NCBI GenBank assembly: GCA_040766985.1
Contig: JAXGPL010000008.1
Span: 61,143 to 125,142, forward strand
Direction of reading: 5' to 3'
Source: JAXGPL01 sp040766985
Lineage (GTDB): Bacteria > Bacillota > Sulfobacillia > JAUYEG01
DNA length: 64,000 bases
Shown: piece after piece, positions 17,072 through 25,940 of the stretch
Layout of the letters: each line of letters opens with the position of its first letter
Numbering within the stretch: position 1 is the stretch's first letter
Position numbers and translations under genes: made by a program
The notes under the pieces: model-generated
The model's input: the letters and a program-made list of their open reading frames with translations, nothing else
Told to the model about the DNA's origin: nothing
Database searches by the model: none

Positions 17072-17743
17072 CTAACGGACGTAGTTGAGGGCCCACTGGA
17101 ACAGAAACAGGTGCAACTGCTCGTCAGCGATGATCCTGACGAGTAGTTGCCTTATATACGGGTCCTCGATCGCCCGGAAATGGCGCTCGTATTGGGCGAT
17201 TGCTTCGCGTTCCGCCTCGATGTCGGCTTCGAGCTGCGCCCGGAAACCCTCCCGGTACTGCACGCGCCGTGCATCCCAGTAGGCACCCTCGCCGTCATAG
17301 AAGCGCGGGTCGCCGCCAAGCAGGCGGATGGTTTCGCCAAGGAGTTCAAGATGGCGCATCTCGACCACGCTGATGTCCTCGAGCATCCCGCCGATCCACG
17401 CAAGGCCGGCCGGCGCCACAAGGTGGTGATAGATGTACTGCGCCGCTGCGCTGAACTCGCTTACCCTGCCGGCGTAGTCCTCAAGCAGAAGGCGGGCGTA
17501 ATCGGAGTTTCTGCCCTTGACCTGCGGCTCAGGGTACGGACCGGGTGCGGCGACGCACAGGCGGCGCTCGGGACCGTGTTGAGATGCGGGCCCCGCCCGA
17601 TACCTCAACTCCGGCTCGGGGAAATACGATGGCACGCGCACGGATTGCCCGGGTCCGGCATCACCGCCGCCGGTGGCGGAGCTGGCTCCGCCGGCATCGA
17701 ACATCGCGCCGGCGCCAGGCCCTTCTTCGCGCGATGAAGTCAT
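17072..17743 (-). CDS. Ferritin-like di-iron domain protein
   Basis: A 223-residue protein with a Gly/Pro-rich leader of about 70 residues followed by a four-helix ferritin-like bundle. Candidate metal ligands are spaced as in that fold: E in VSEFSAAAQYIYH, E and ExxH in EDISVVEMRHLELLG, E in EREAIAQYERH, and D-E-x-x-H in IADEQLHLFLF. ATG 17743 has GAGGGAGTG upstream; nine in-frame codons before it are discarded. It lies downstream of rubredoxin reductase on the same strand with a 111-base gap. With rubredoxin it could form a peroxide-reducing chain, as in rubrerythrin systems, or it could store manganese or iron; the sequence cannot choose. Confidence 0.72.
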   Translation of the reverse strand: MTSSREEGPGAGAMFDAGGASSATGGGDAGPGQSVRVPSYFPEPELRYRAGPASQHGPERRLCVAAPGPYPEPQVKGRNSDYARLLLEDYAGRVSEFSAAAQYIYHHLVAPAGLAWIGGMLEDISVVEMRHLELLGETIRLLGGDPRFYDGEGAYWDARRVQYREGFRAQLEADIEAEREAIAQYERHFRAIEDPYIRQLLVRIIADEQLHLFLFQWALNYVR

Positions 17744-17854
17744 GGCGACACTCCCTCTCGAGACGGGCATGTCGGTCGCGCCCGTCGGACGGACCAGGCT
17801 ATTCTATGCGCGTCCAGCCGGGCTCACCACGCAGGGACGGGCGTCGATCATGCT

Positions 17855-19138
17855 CTAGGCGTCGGAGCCCCCTCCCTCCAGCACCGCAGCCAGGGCGGCG
17901 AAGCGCTTGCCTTCGGGCAGGCTCGCCACAAACCCAAACCGCCTGCGCTCCTCGACGGCAGGCCGGGCCGCACGCGCTAGCCTATCCTCGCCGATCAGCA
18001 TTGCACCGACCAGGACATCCTCGCGGAGGCGGAACTTGGCGTAACGCCCCTTCGAGTCGTCACGGCGCGAGACTTCCACCGTCCCCGGGGCCGGGGCTTC
18101 CCCGAGGTCGCCCGCCTCGCCCACCGCGAAAACCGACATACCGGCTACCTGAAGCAGGTTCTCTGGAACAACGGGCGCGTACGCTACCTGTCCGCCAGCA
18201 GCGTTGATCCCGGCAATCTTGCCCTGGGCCATGGCCTGAGGCCAGATCGCGTAATTGCCTGAGTGGTGGGACGCAACATCGCCGCAGGCAAACACCGCGG
18301 GGTCGCTCGTCGCCATACGGTCGTCGACCACCACACCGCCACGATCGGTCTTGAGGCCTGCAGCTTGGGCTAGTTCGAGCCGCGGCCGGACTCCGGCGGC
18401 AACGACAAGCAGATCACACGGCAGCTGGCGGCCGTCCTTGAGCTGGATCGCCCGGAGAGGCATTTCAGGCGGTTCGGCGGCGGGGGCGGAGCCGGCCTTC
18501 GATAGGGCCGCGGCAACCTCCGTTCCCGTCAGAACCTCGATGCCCGAACGTGCCAAGGCCGAGGCAAGCATCTCGCCCCCCTCGCGGTCCAGTTGGCGGC
18601 GGAGCAGCGAACCGCCTCGCTCAAGGACGATCACCTTAGGAACAACCGAGGCCAGCCCGTACGCAACCTCGAGGCCGAGCAGACCCCCTCCCGCGACCGC
18701 GGCGGCGCCGGCCTCGACGGCCCGCGCCCGGATGGCCATGGCGTCTGCAGCGCTCCGCAAGGCGGACACCCCGGGGCGCCCGCTACCCTCGATCGGCGGT
18801 ATGAAGCTGCGGCTACCCGTGGCGAGAATGCATACGTCGAAACCCACTGCGGAACCGTCCGCGAGCCGGGCCGTGCGGCCCGCGACATCGAGTTCCGTCA
18901 CGGCCACCCCGCGCCGGACCGCGATTCCATTTGCATCGTACCAGCCCTGGGGCCGCAGCCGGATCTTGTCGACCTCGATTCCCGTCGCCAGATCGTGGGA
19001 GAGCCTGACCCGGTAGTAAGCGTCGTATGGTTCATCGCCAAAAAGCAAAACCCGGCTCTCGCCGTCCTGTCCCCGTGCAGCCCCGGCCGCGGTCAGCCCC
19101 GCGATGCCATGGCCGATTACGAGGACACGCCTGGTCAT
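17855..19138 (-). CDS. NAD(P)H:rubredoxin reductase-like flavoprotein
   Basis: A 427-residue FAD/NAD-dependent oxidoreductase. The FAD Rossmann motif is RVLVIGHGIAGLTAA near residue 4, the NADH motif AVAGGGLLGLEVAYGLA near residue 145, and the flavin-closing motif FACGDVAS near residue 275. ATG 19138 overlaps the rubredoxin stop as ATGA, a strong indication that the partner is the rubredoxin just upstream. The NirB-type reductases share this layout, but this protein ends after a short C-terminal domain and lacks sulfite reductase domains. Likely role: passing electrons from NAD(P)H to rubredoxin for oxygen or peroxide detoxification. Confidence 0.87.
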   Translation of the reverse strand: MTRRVLVIGHGIAGLTAAGAARGQDGESRVLLFGDEPYDAYYRVRLSHDLATGIEVDKIRLRPQGWYDANGIAVRRGVAVTELDVAGRTARLADGSAVGFDVCILATGSRSFIPPIEGSGRPGVSALRSAADAMAIRARAVEAGAAAVAGGGLLGLEVAYGLASVVPKVIVLERGGSLLRRQLDREGGEMLASALARSGIEVLTGTEVAAALSKAGSAPAAEPPEMPLRAIQLKDGRQLPCDLLVVAAGVRPRLELAQAAGLKTDRGGVVVDDRMATSDPAVFACGDVASHHSGNYAIWPQAMAQGKIAGINAAGGQVAYAPVVPENLLQVAGMSVFAVGEAGDLGEAPAPGTVEVSRRDDSKGRYAKFRLREDVLVGAMLIGEDRLARAARPAVEERRRFGFVASLPEGKRFAALAAVLEGGGSDA

Positions 19139-19296
19139 TTCTCTACCTCGAACGCCGACTTATCTGCGCCACAGACGGGGCAAACCCAGTCGTCAGGGAG
19201 TTTTTCGAACGGCGTACCCGCCGGAATCCCGGCCGGTTCGTCGCCCTCGGCAGGGTCGTAAACATAGCCGCAAACGGTGCAAACCCACTTCTCCAT
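19135..19296 (-). CDS. Rubredoxin
   Basis: A complete 53-residue rubredoxin. It begins MEKWVCTVCGYVYDPAEGD and ends with the second iron site DWVCPVCGADKSAF, so both CxxC pairs are present with normal spacing. GGAGGA lies nine bases before ATG 19296. The last bases overlap the reductase start (ATGA). A single non-haem iron held by four Cys carries one electron. Upstream is an AT-rich stretch (about 19318-19335) that could hold the promoter of the rubredoxin, reductase and ferritin-like genes, but I do not see consensus hexamers there. Confidence 0.96.
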   Translation of the reverse strand: MEKWVCTVCGYVYDPAEGDEPAGIPAGTPFEKLPDDWVCPVCGADKSAFEVEK

Positions 19297-19441
19297 TGGC
19301 CATCTCCTCCGTGCAGTTTATTAATAGTTGTTGAAGTTTCGGCGCCCCGCAGCAACATCCTGCAGTCACGCACAGGCTCCGAGATCGGGTGTATCGCCGG
19401 CAAATCGGGTGTGTCGCCAGTTCTCAGCGCGGCTCCGGACA

Positions 19442-19450
19442 TGCTATAAT
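19442..19450 (+). promoter_or_regulatory. Extended -10 promoter element for pyrG
   Basis: TGCTATAAT is a perfect -10 hexamer with the extended TGn. The -35 region is poor (TTCTCA at 19421-19426 with an 18-base spacer), which is common when the extended -10 is present. It lies 102 bases before the pyrG start. Confidence 0.75.
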
Positions 19451-19474
19451 GTGCCTCGATAAGGGCAAGGTTGG

Positions 19475-19490
19475 GGCGCCGCCAGGCGCC
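19475..19490 (+). other. Hairpin in the pyrG leader
   Basis: GGCGCC and GGCGCC flank GCCA, extended outward by imperfect pairing, and the stem is followed by GCTCTTGCTTATG. It lies between promoter and start codon. pyrG leaders in Bacillota often carry a CTP-sensing attenuator; this stem has no good T-run and the expected GGGC start is not at the right distance, so regulation is only a possibility. Confidence 0.35.
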
Positions 19491-19552
19491 GCTCTTGCTT
19501 ATGAGTACCGGCGGTGTCCGGACCTGCCCCCATAGGGGAGGTCTCTCACCAT

Positions 19553-21299
19553 ATGGCAGGTCCCGAGTTACTGGCACAACTGGCTGGCGCGACCAACGAG
19601 CACGAGTTCTACACCCCCATCCCCGAAGGATACCAACCAGGCAAGACCAAGTACTTCATCGTCACCGGCAGTGTCATCTCCGGTCTCGGCAAAGGCATCT
19701 TCGCCTCTTCGCTCGGGTCGCTGCTCCAGGGCAGGGGCCTGAAGGTCGCCCCGGTCAAGTTCGACGGCTATCTCAATCAGGACGCCGGTACGCTCAACCC
19801 CTACCGCCACGGCGAGGTCTTCGTCCTCGACGACGGGACCGAGTGCGACATGGATCTCGGCAGCTACGAGCGGTTTCTCAATCAGGACCTGTCGGCCCGG
19901 AATTACCTAACCGGCGGCAGGGTGTTCGCGCGAGTCCTCAAGCGGGAGCGGCATGGGGACTACCTGGGCAGGGACGTCCAGTTCATCCCGCACGTCACCG
20001 GCGAGATCAAGAGCTTTCTGCGGCAACTCGCCCTGACGTCGGGAGCCGATTTGGTAGTCGTCGAGGTCGGCGGCACGGTCGGCGACATCGAGAACGGCTA
20101 CTTCCTCGAGGCGATGCGCGAGTTGCAGTACGAGGAAGGCTCCGTCAACGTGATGTTCGCGAGCGTGACCTATATCCTCCGGCCGCGTGTCCTTGGCGAG
20201 CAGAAGTCCAAGGCGGCGCAGCTCGGTATCCGCACCCTGATGGCGCAAGGCATCCAGCCGGCGATGATCGCGTGCCGGGCCGACGAGCCGGTAACCGAGA
20301 AGGTCCGGGAGAAGATCTCGATTTACTCCAACGTACCGCTGGGGCGGGTCGTCGGACTGCCCGACACGGAGTCGATATACATGGTCCCGGTCCTGCTCCA
20401 CGAGGCGGGGCTGGATGATGCGGCAATTGATATGCTTGGCCTGCGCGAGCGGGTGGCCGCGGACGGCGAGGCGAGGCAGAACGAACTCGTGCGGTTCTGG
20501 CGCGACTTCGCGGGGCGGATCACCGGCCCGCGCAAGCGGCTGGAAGTGGCGATCACCGGCAAGTACACAGGCGTGCGGGATTCGTACGCCAGCATCATCA
20601 ACGCCCTCGAACACGCGGGCGCCAAATTGGGCGGGCACGTCAACCTCCGGTGGATTGAAACCACCGAGATCACTGACGCAGAGCAGGCCGGCGAAGCCCT
20701 GGCTGGCGTGCACGGCATCCTCGTACCGGGCGGCTTCGGTTCGCGCGGGACCGAGGGCAAAATCGAGTGCATCCATTACGCGCGGATCCACGGTATTCCG
20801 TTCCTCGGGCTGTGCCTAGGTTTCCAACTGGCGGTAGTCGAGTTCGCTCGGGATGTGTGCGGCCTGGCGGGTGCTGCGTCGACGGAGTTCGCGCAGGAAG
20901 TCGCCCACCCGATCATCGACCTGCTCCCCGAGCAAAAGAAGCTCGAGGGCCTCGGCGGCAACATGCGGCTCGGCGGGCGATGGGTTGAGATCAAGCAGGT
21001 ACAATTGCGCACCGGCTGTACGGCTCCGAACGGGTACGTGAGCGCTTCCGTCACCGCTACGAGTGCAACCCGGGTACATCCAAACCATTGAGAAAAACGG
21101 CATGGTCTTCTCCGGCAAGGCCCCCGACTACCCCATCATGCAGATTCTTGAGTTGCCCGAGCACCCTTACTTCGTGGGCACGCAGTTCCACCCTGAGTTG
21201 TTGTCAAGGCCGCAGCGGCCGCATCCATTGTTCATGGGTTTCGTCGAAGCCTGCCTGCAGGCCGCTCCGGTCGGCTCGGAACGTCCAGACGTGGTCTAG
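19553..21299 (+). CDS. pyrG: CTP synthase, with two frameshifts near the 3' end
   Basis: Aminates UTP to CTP with glutamine. ATG 19553 follows AGGGGAGGT. A 35-residue leader precedes the usual N-terminus KYFIVTGSVISGLGKGIF; the synthetase domain has GGTVGDIENGYFLEAMREL, and the amidotransferase domain has GVHGILVPGGFGSRG and the Cys nucleophile in FLGLCLGFQLAVVEF. At about 20998 and 21068 one G appears to be missing from each of two short G runs. Restoring both gives IKQGTIAHRLYGSERVRERF and then NPGYIQTIEKNG, the HPE triad of TQFHPELLS and a stop at 21299, about 582 residues. The enzyme is normally essential, so sequencing error is more likely than decay. Confidence 0.93.
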
Positions 21300-21326
21300 C
21301 GCAGATCGGCAGGGAAAGGTGGCGGC

Positions 21327-22151
21327 GTGAAGATGCAGCTTGAGGACATCGCCTGGCGCGAGGGGCGCGAGCTCGGAGAACGGCTCGACGGCAAGGTCGC
21401 GATCGTCACCGGCGGGGGCCGCGGTTTCGGCCGGGCGATTACGGTGCTGCTGGCAATGCGCGGCGCGGATGTGGCATGCTGTGACGTGCTTGACGAAGTC
21501 GATCACACTGCCGCCGAAGCCCGTGCGGCAGCTCCGGGTCGGCGGGTGCTTGCCGCGAAGGTAGACGTGGCCGACGAGGCGGCCGTCAAGGCATTTGTTG
21601 AGCGGGCCGGAGGGGAACTCGGTCCCGTCGACATCCTTGTCAACAACGCAGGCGGGACGATGGGTATCAAGCGCATGCCGATCGAGTCCGTCGAAACCGG
21701 CGACTGGCGTCGGATCTACGAGGTCAACCTGTTCGGGACGTTCTACTTTACCAGAGCCGTAGCCGCGGGGATGAAGGAGCGGCGGTCGGGCAAGATCGTC
21801 AACATCTCGTCGGGTGCAGGGCGCAGCCACAGCCGCACGGGGGTGCAGGCCTACGCGTCGGCCAAAGCGGGGTTGATCGGTTTCACGCGCCAAACGGCGG
21901 TCGAACTGGGCCCCTACAACATCAACGTCAACTCGGTGGCGCCAGGACTGGTTCTATCTACGGAGGAATACCGCGGCAACTGGGTGGGGCGCACAGAGAA
22001 GCAGCGCGAGGAGACCCTCGATTCAATAGCGTTGCGCCGGCTCGGCACGGTCGAGGATATCGCTGAGGCCGTCGCATTCCTGGTCAGTGAGCGTGCCCGG
22101 TACATCAGCGGACAGACCCTCGGCGTGGACGGCGGGCACTGGATGTTTTAG
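21327..22151 (+). CDS. SDR-family oxidoreductase
   Basis: A 274-residue classical short-chain dehydrogenase/reductase. It has the TGGGRGFG cofactor loop near residue 29, NNAG near residue 107, and the catalytic Ser and YxxxK in ISSGAGRSHSR and AYASAKAG. The C-terminus GQTLGVDGGHWMF is typical of FabG-like enzymes. The 18 residues ahead of the Rossmann fold are unusual. GTG 21327 has GGAAAGGTGG upstream. An Asp at the end of the second strand (CCDVLDE) favours NAD over NADP. It follows pyrG by 27 bases but has no obvious link to it; the substrate is unknown. Confidence 0.85.
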   Translation: MKMQLEDIAWREGRELGERLDGKVAIVTGGGRGFGRAITVLLAMRGADVACCDVLDEVDHTAAEARAAAPGRRVLAAKVDVADEAAVKAFVERAGGELGPVDILVNNAGGTMGIKRMPIESVETGDWRRIYEVNLFGTFYFTRAVAAGMKERRSGKIVNISSGAGRSHSRTGVQAYASAKAGLIGFTRQTAVELGPYNINVNSVAPGLVLSTEEYRGNWVGRTEKQREETLDSIALRRLGTVEDIAEAVAFLVSERARYISGQTLGVDGGHWMF

Positions 22152-22305
22152 GGATGGGGCGCCAAGGGACGCGGCGCCTCGCATGCCCTTAGCAAATCCT
22201 TCGACATCCCGATGCCGATGGAAGGAAATCCCAATCCAGGACGCGAACCTCCCCCAAAGAACCAAATCCCCGCCTAGACGGATTCCTTGGGGGAGGAAGG
22301 GTGAC

Positions 22306-22653
22306 GTGCCAGTGAAGGCGCTCTCAGTCAAGCAACCATGGGCCAACATGATCGCTTCGGGCGAGAAGACCATCGAGACCAGGACGTGGCCGACCGCCCA
22401 CCGCGGCGAGATCCTGATCGTTTCGTCGCGCAGGCCATATATCGAGCCGGCAGGCATGGCCCTGGCCGTGACGACCATCGTCGACTGCCGGCCGATGACG
22501 CCGGAAGACGAGGCGGCGGCCCGTACCGCGCCTTACGCAGGCGCGTATGCCTGGGTGTTGGCCAACACGCGCAGGATCAAGCCGTTCCCGGTCACCGGCC
22601 GCCTCGGCCTCTACGACGTCGAAGTTGACCCGGACAGCATGGTCCCCGCCTAG
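22306..22653 (+). CDS. ASCH-domain protein
   Basis: A 115-residue protein made of one ASCH domain: KALSVKQPWANMIASGEKTI then ETRTWPTAHRGEILI. The domain is a PUA-like beta-barrel thought to bind RNA or nucleic-acid modifications. GTG 22306 follows GGGGGAGGAAGG with good spacing; the longer frame upstream has no binding site. The stop overlaps the thiolase stop on the other strand by four bases. No specific substrate can be proposed. Confidence 0.83.
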   Translation: MPVKALSVKQPWANMIASGEKTIETRTWPTAHRGEILIVSSRRPYIEPAGMALAVTTIVDCRPMTPEDEAAARTAPYAGAYAWVLANTRRIKPFPVTGRLGLYDVEVDPDSMVPA

Positions 22654-23896
22654 TCCCGCGCAACCACCATCGCAATGCCCATGCCGCCGCCGATGCACAG
22701 GCCGGCTAGGCCGAGGTGTACGTCACGGCGTTCCATCTCGTGGAGCAGGGTTACGAGGATACGGGCACCGGACGCACCGATGGGATGACCAAGGGCGATG
22801 GCGCCGCCGTTGACGTTGACGATCGCGGGGTCAAAACCGATTTCTCTGACAACAGCGAGCGACTGGACCGCAAATGCCTCGTTAAGCTCGGCAAGCTCGA
22901 TCTGCTCAGGGCCGATCCCGGCGCGGCTGAGGGCCGTGGCCACGGCCCTAACCGGGCCGATCCCCATCACCGAGGGATCGACACCTGCGCTGGCGTAGGA
23001 GACGATTCTGGCCATCGCCTGGACACCCAGCTGCGTTGCAGCCTGACTGCTCATGACCACCACCGCCGCCGCGCCGTCGTTGATCCCGCTGGCGTTGCCG
23101 GCGGTTACGGTGCCGTCCTTTGTAAACGCGGGGCGGAGTCCTGCCAGGGCCGCGGCGGTTGTCCCGAACCGGGGGTGCTCGTCGCGGTCAAAGGACACGG
23201 GCGGCCCCTTGCGCTGGGGGACCATGACCGGGACGATTTCGCGCGCAAATCGCCCGGCCTCGATTGCCTCCTGGGCGCGGTGCTGGCTGGTCACAGCGTA
23301 AGCGTCCTGCTCCTCGCGCGATATCGAGTACTTGGCGGCAAGGTTCTCTGCCGTGAGACCCATGTGCACGTCGGTGAGGCCGCACCATAGGCCGTCCTTG
23401 ACCATGGAGTCGACGAGTTCGCCGTTGCCCAGCCGATAGCCGGTACGGGCCTTTTGGAGCAGGTACGGGGCCTGACTCATGGCCTCCATGCCGCCTGCCA
23501 CGACCACCGACGCGTCGCCAAGAAGCACGGCCTGCGCGGCCATAACGACGGACTTGAGGCCCGAGCCGCAGACCTTGTTGACGGTGGTCGCGGGCACGCC
23601 CACGGGCAGGCCTGCGGCGCGGGCGGCCAGGCGGGCGCCCTGGCCCTGGCCGGCGGTCAGGATGTTGCCCATGATCACTTCATCAACAGCGTCCGGGCTG
23701 AGGCCGGAGCGCCGGAGGTTTCCTTGATCACCACCTCGCCGAGACGCCAGGCGGGGAAGGATGCGAGGCCGCCACCGAATGTGCCGATCGCCGTGCGGCA
23801 GGCACCCGCGATCACCGGTTGCCTGAGCTCCGCGAGGTCCGGCCGGAGGCCGGCGCGTGCTCCGATGGTTGAAGCTGTCGGACCGTGGTTGGACAT
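22650..23896 (-). CDS. Acetyl-CoA acetyltransferase (thiolase), frameshifted
   Basis: Condenses two acetyl-CoA or cleaves 3-ketoacyl-CoA. The N-terminal frame starts at 23896 and includes VIAGACRTAIGTFGGGLASF; near 23715 it shifts, and the adjacent frame continues LRRSGLSPDAVDEVIMGNIL through to the stop. One missing base in KETLRRSG (a GGG read as GG on the plus strand) accounts for it, giving about 415 residues. The catalytic Cys is in NKVCGSGLKSV, the His in GGAIALGHPIGASG and the second Cys in GLCIGGGMGIA. It lies 47 bases downstream of the CoA-transferase pair on the same strand, suggesting a ketoacid or acyl-CoA degradation operon. Confidence 0.92.
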
Positions 23897-23943
23897 CTAC
23901 TACACCTCCATGGCGCCAGCGGCAGTCCCGCCAGTGCAATACC

Positions 23944-24720
23944 CTAGGCGCGGCCGATGATGTACCGCATGGGGTCGACCTCGTTGCGGAGCACCTGCAA
24001 CTCATCGGCCGTCGGCGCGGCGGTCAGCCCAAGTTCACCGGCCCAGAGCAGTTCAAACCCGGTATTGGCGGCAACGTCTTCCCGCGTGATGCCGGGGTGC
24101 AGGCTCTCAACCTGCATACGGCACGAACCGGCGTCAAAGCCGATCACGCCCAGGTTGGTGATCACCTTGTAGGGGCCCGTGCCTGGCGGGAGCCCGGCAG
24201 ACTCGCGCGCGCCCTTGCCCGTGAGATAGCCGGGGGTAGTGATGAAGTCCACGGTCTGCACGAACCGCCTCCGGTCCTGCGGCGTCATCATCATCGTGCG
24301 CCAGCACAGCGACGCCAGATCGTTGGCCCCGCCGGAGCCAGGCAGGCGGACCTTCGGCCGGTCGTGGCCGCCGATGACCGTGCTGTTGAGGTTGCCATAC
24401 ATGTCGACCTGGGCCCCGCCGAGGAAACAATAGTCGACCATTCCCCGCTGGCACATGCCCATGATCTCCGGCATGGTCGAGGCCGCGACACCACGGTAGA
24501 AGGTGCGCGAGTCGCCGACGGATATGGGCATCGACGGCAGCAGGGGCCCCACCCCGCCGGCCTCAAACATGATCATCAGGTTGGGGGCGCTGACCTTCTG
24601 GGCCAGCATCGCTGCAGCGCACGGGGCACCGGTGCCGACAACGACAGTCGCGCCGTCCTCAAGATACCGCGAGGCAACGCAGATCATCAGCTCCATTGGG
24701 TTATAGGCCGGCCCCGGCAT
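23944..24720 (-). CDS. CoA-transferase family I, beta subunit
   Basis: A 258-residue beta subunit of the glutaconate/3-oxoacid CoA-transferase group. It includes GATVVVGTGAPCAAAMLAQ, IMFEAGGVGPLLPSMPISVG, whose Glu is the candidate CoA-acylated nucleophile, and GGAQVDMYGNLNSTVIG. ATG 24720 shares a base with the alpha-subunit stop (TGATG), so the subunits are coupled. With the alpha subunit and thiolase it would move CoA from a donor to an organic acid that is then cleaved by thiolysis. The acid substrate cannot be deduced. Confidence 0.87.
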   Translation of the reverse strand: MPGPAYNPMELMICVASRYLEDGATVVVGTGAPCAAAMLAQKVSAPNLMIMFEAGGVGPLLPSMPISVGDSRTFYRGVAASTMPEIMGMCQRGMVDYCFLGGAQVDMYGNLNSTVIGGHDRPKVRLPGSGGANDLASLCWRTMMMTPQDRRRFVQTVDFITTPGYLTGKGARESAGLPPGTGPYKVITNLGVIGFDAGSCRMQVESLHPGITREDVAANTGFELLWAGELGLTAAPTADELQVLRNEVDPMRYIIGRA

Positions 24721-25739
24721 CACGCATCGCTCCCTTCCGGTGCGGCAGCCCCTGGCGGCGCACCGCCGGCGGCCAGTTCCTGATCGATCATCAGCTCTTG
24801 CCGCCTGAGTTGCCGGAGGCGGTCAAGACCGCCGCATAGCTCCAGATACTCCGCGAAATCCGCCGTCCCGTAGATGAACTTGGCCAAGAATTCGCGCAGG
24901 GCGACAGGGTCTTCTTCCGCGGTGAGCCACGCACGCAGGTGATCCTCATCGGAGAAGTATTCATACGGCATGTTGCCGGGGTAGCTCCCGTAGGGCACCT
25001 CCGAGACTGCGTCGACCAGGAAGTACGGGATAATGGTGCGCGCCGGGTCGCGGCGGATCTCGTCCGTGGGCACCAGCCGCTCGCACGTTATGATGACGTG
25101 CCTGGACGCCCGGGCGAGATCGCCGTCGGAAACCGATATGCCGTCGATGTGGCAGTTGCCGTAGACGTCAGCCCTGTGGACGTGGATGATCGCCACATCC
25201 GGCGACAGAGCCGGCAGTGCGACAAGGGGCATGCCGGTGTAGGGACAGGTCACCTGCTTGGCTGCGGAGTACCGCATCGTGTCAGTCCCGAACATGATCC
25301 GCGCCGGCAGGTAAGGTACTCCCATGGCGGCCGCCTGGTAGCGCCATGCAAGCGCAGCGTTGGTCCACTCGGTCACGCTGAGCCTTCCGCTTTCAAACAA
25401 CCGCCGCGCCGAGCGCGACAGGCCACGGGCTTCCAGGCCGACCACATACGCGACATCGACTCGGTCGATCGCCTCGCCGGCGGCAAGGATCTGAAAATCG
25501 TGGGTAGCGGTGTGTCCCGAGATGCCGAGCCCCTTGATGCCCTGGCGGAGGATCTCGTGCAGCGCCGCCGTCGGGATGCGGTTGGTGCCGAACCCGCCGA
25601 CGCCGATGTAGCTGCCGCTTTGGACGAGCCTGCGGACGGCCTCGCCGACCGAGGTCACCTTCGCCTCCATGCGCCGCGGCTTATTGCGCAGGAACTCCCG
25701 CATTGCGTCGATGTCCGGTTGTTGGTACAACTCCGGCAT
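24720..25739 (-). CDS. CoA-transferase family I, alpha subunit
   Basis: A 339-residue alpha subunit starting MPELYQQPDIDAMREFL at ATG 25739 behind GAGGGAGGGGC. It contains SGSYIGVGGFGTNRIPTAAL, the Gly-rich alpha-subunit loop, and HRADVYGNCHIDGISVSD, a pattern seen in GctA-like subunits. The C-terminal 20 residues are Ala/Gly/Pro-rich. It overlaps the beta-subunit start by one base. A 201-base divergent spacer separates it from the gene at 25941. Confidence 0.87.
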   Translation of the reverse strand: MPELYQQPDIDAMREFLRNKPRRMEAKVTSVGEAVRRLVQSGSYIGVGGFGTNRIPTAALHEILRQGIKGLGISGHTATHDFQILAAGEAIDRVDVAYVVGLEARGLSRSARRLFESGRLSVTEWTNAALAWRYQAAAMGVPYLPARIMFGTDTMRYSAAKQVTCPYTGMPLVALPALSPDVAIIHVHRADVYGNCHIDGISVSDGDLARASRHVIITCERLVPTDEIRRDPARTIIPYFLVDAVSEVPYGSYPGNMPYEYFSDEDHLRAWLTAEEDPVALREFLAKFIYGTADFAEYLELCGGLDRLRQLRRQELMIDQELAAGGAPPGAAAPEGSDA

Positions 25740-25940
25740 GGGCGCCCCTCCCTCCATGTTTCTCCAGCGGGTTGTTCTCCTCCGGGAGCGGTCTTCCCTG
25801 TAATTCTCGATGTAGGCGGTCCGCCGCCGAAACCTGCAGGATGGCGGGGAGGAGAAACAGAACCCTCCACGCGGCAGCACCCGCCGAAAGGTGCTATTCC
25901 CGCGCAACAGTTTGAGGTGGGAAATTGAGGAGGTGCCCGT

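Noticed and set aside
24939..25928. Plus-strand frame (329 codons) opposite the CoA-transferase alpha gene
   Set aside because: No start signal or family motif; the minus-strand protein is clear.
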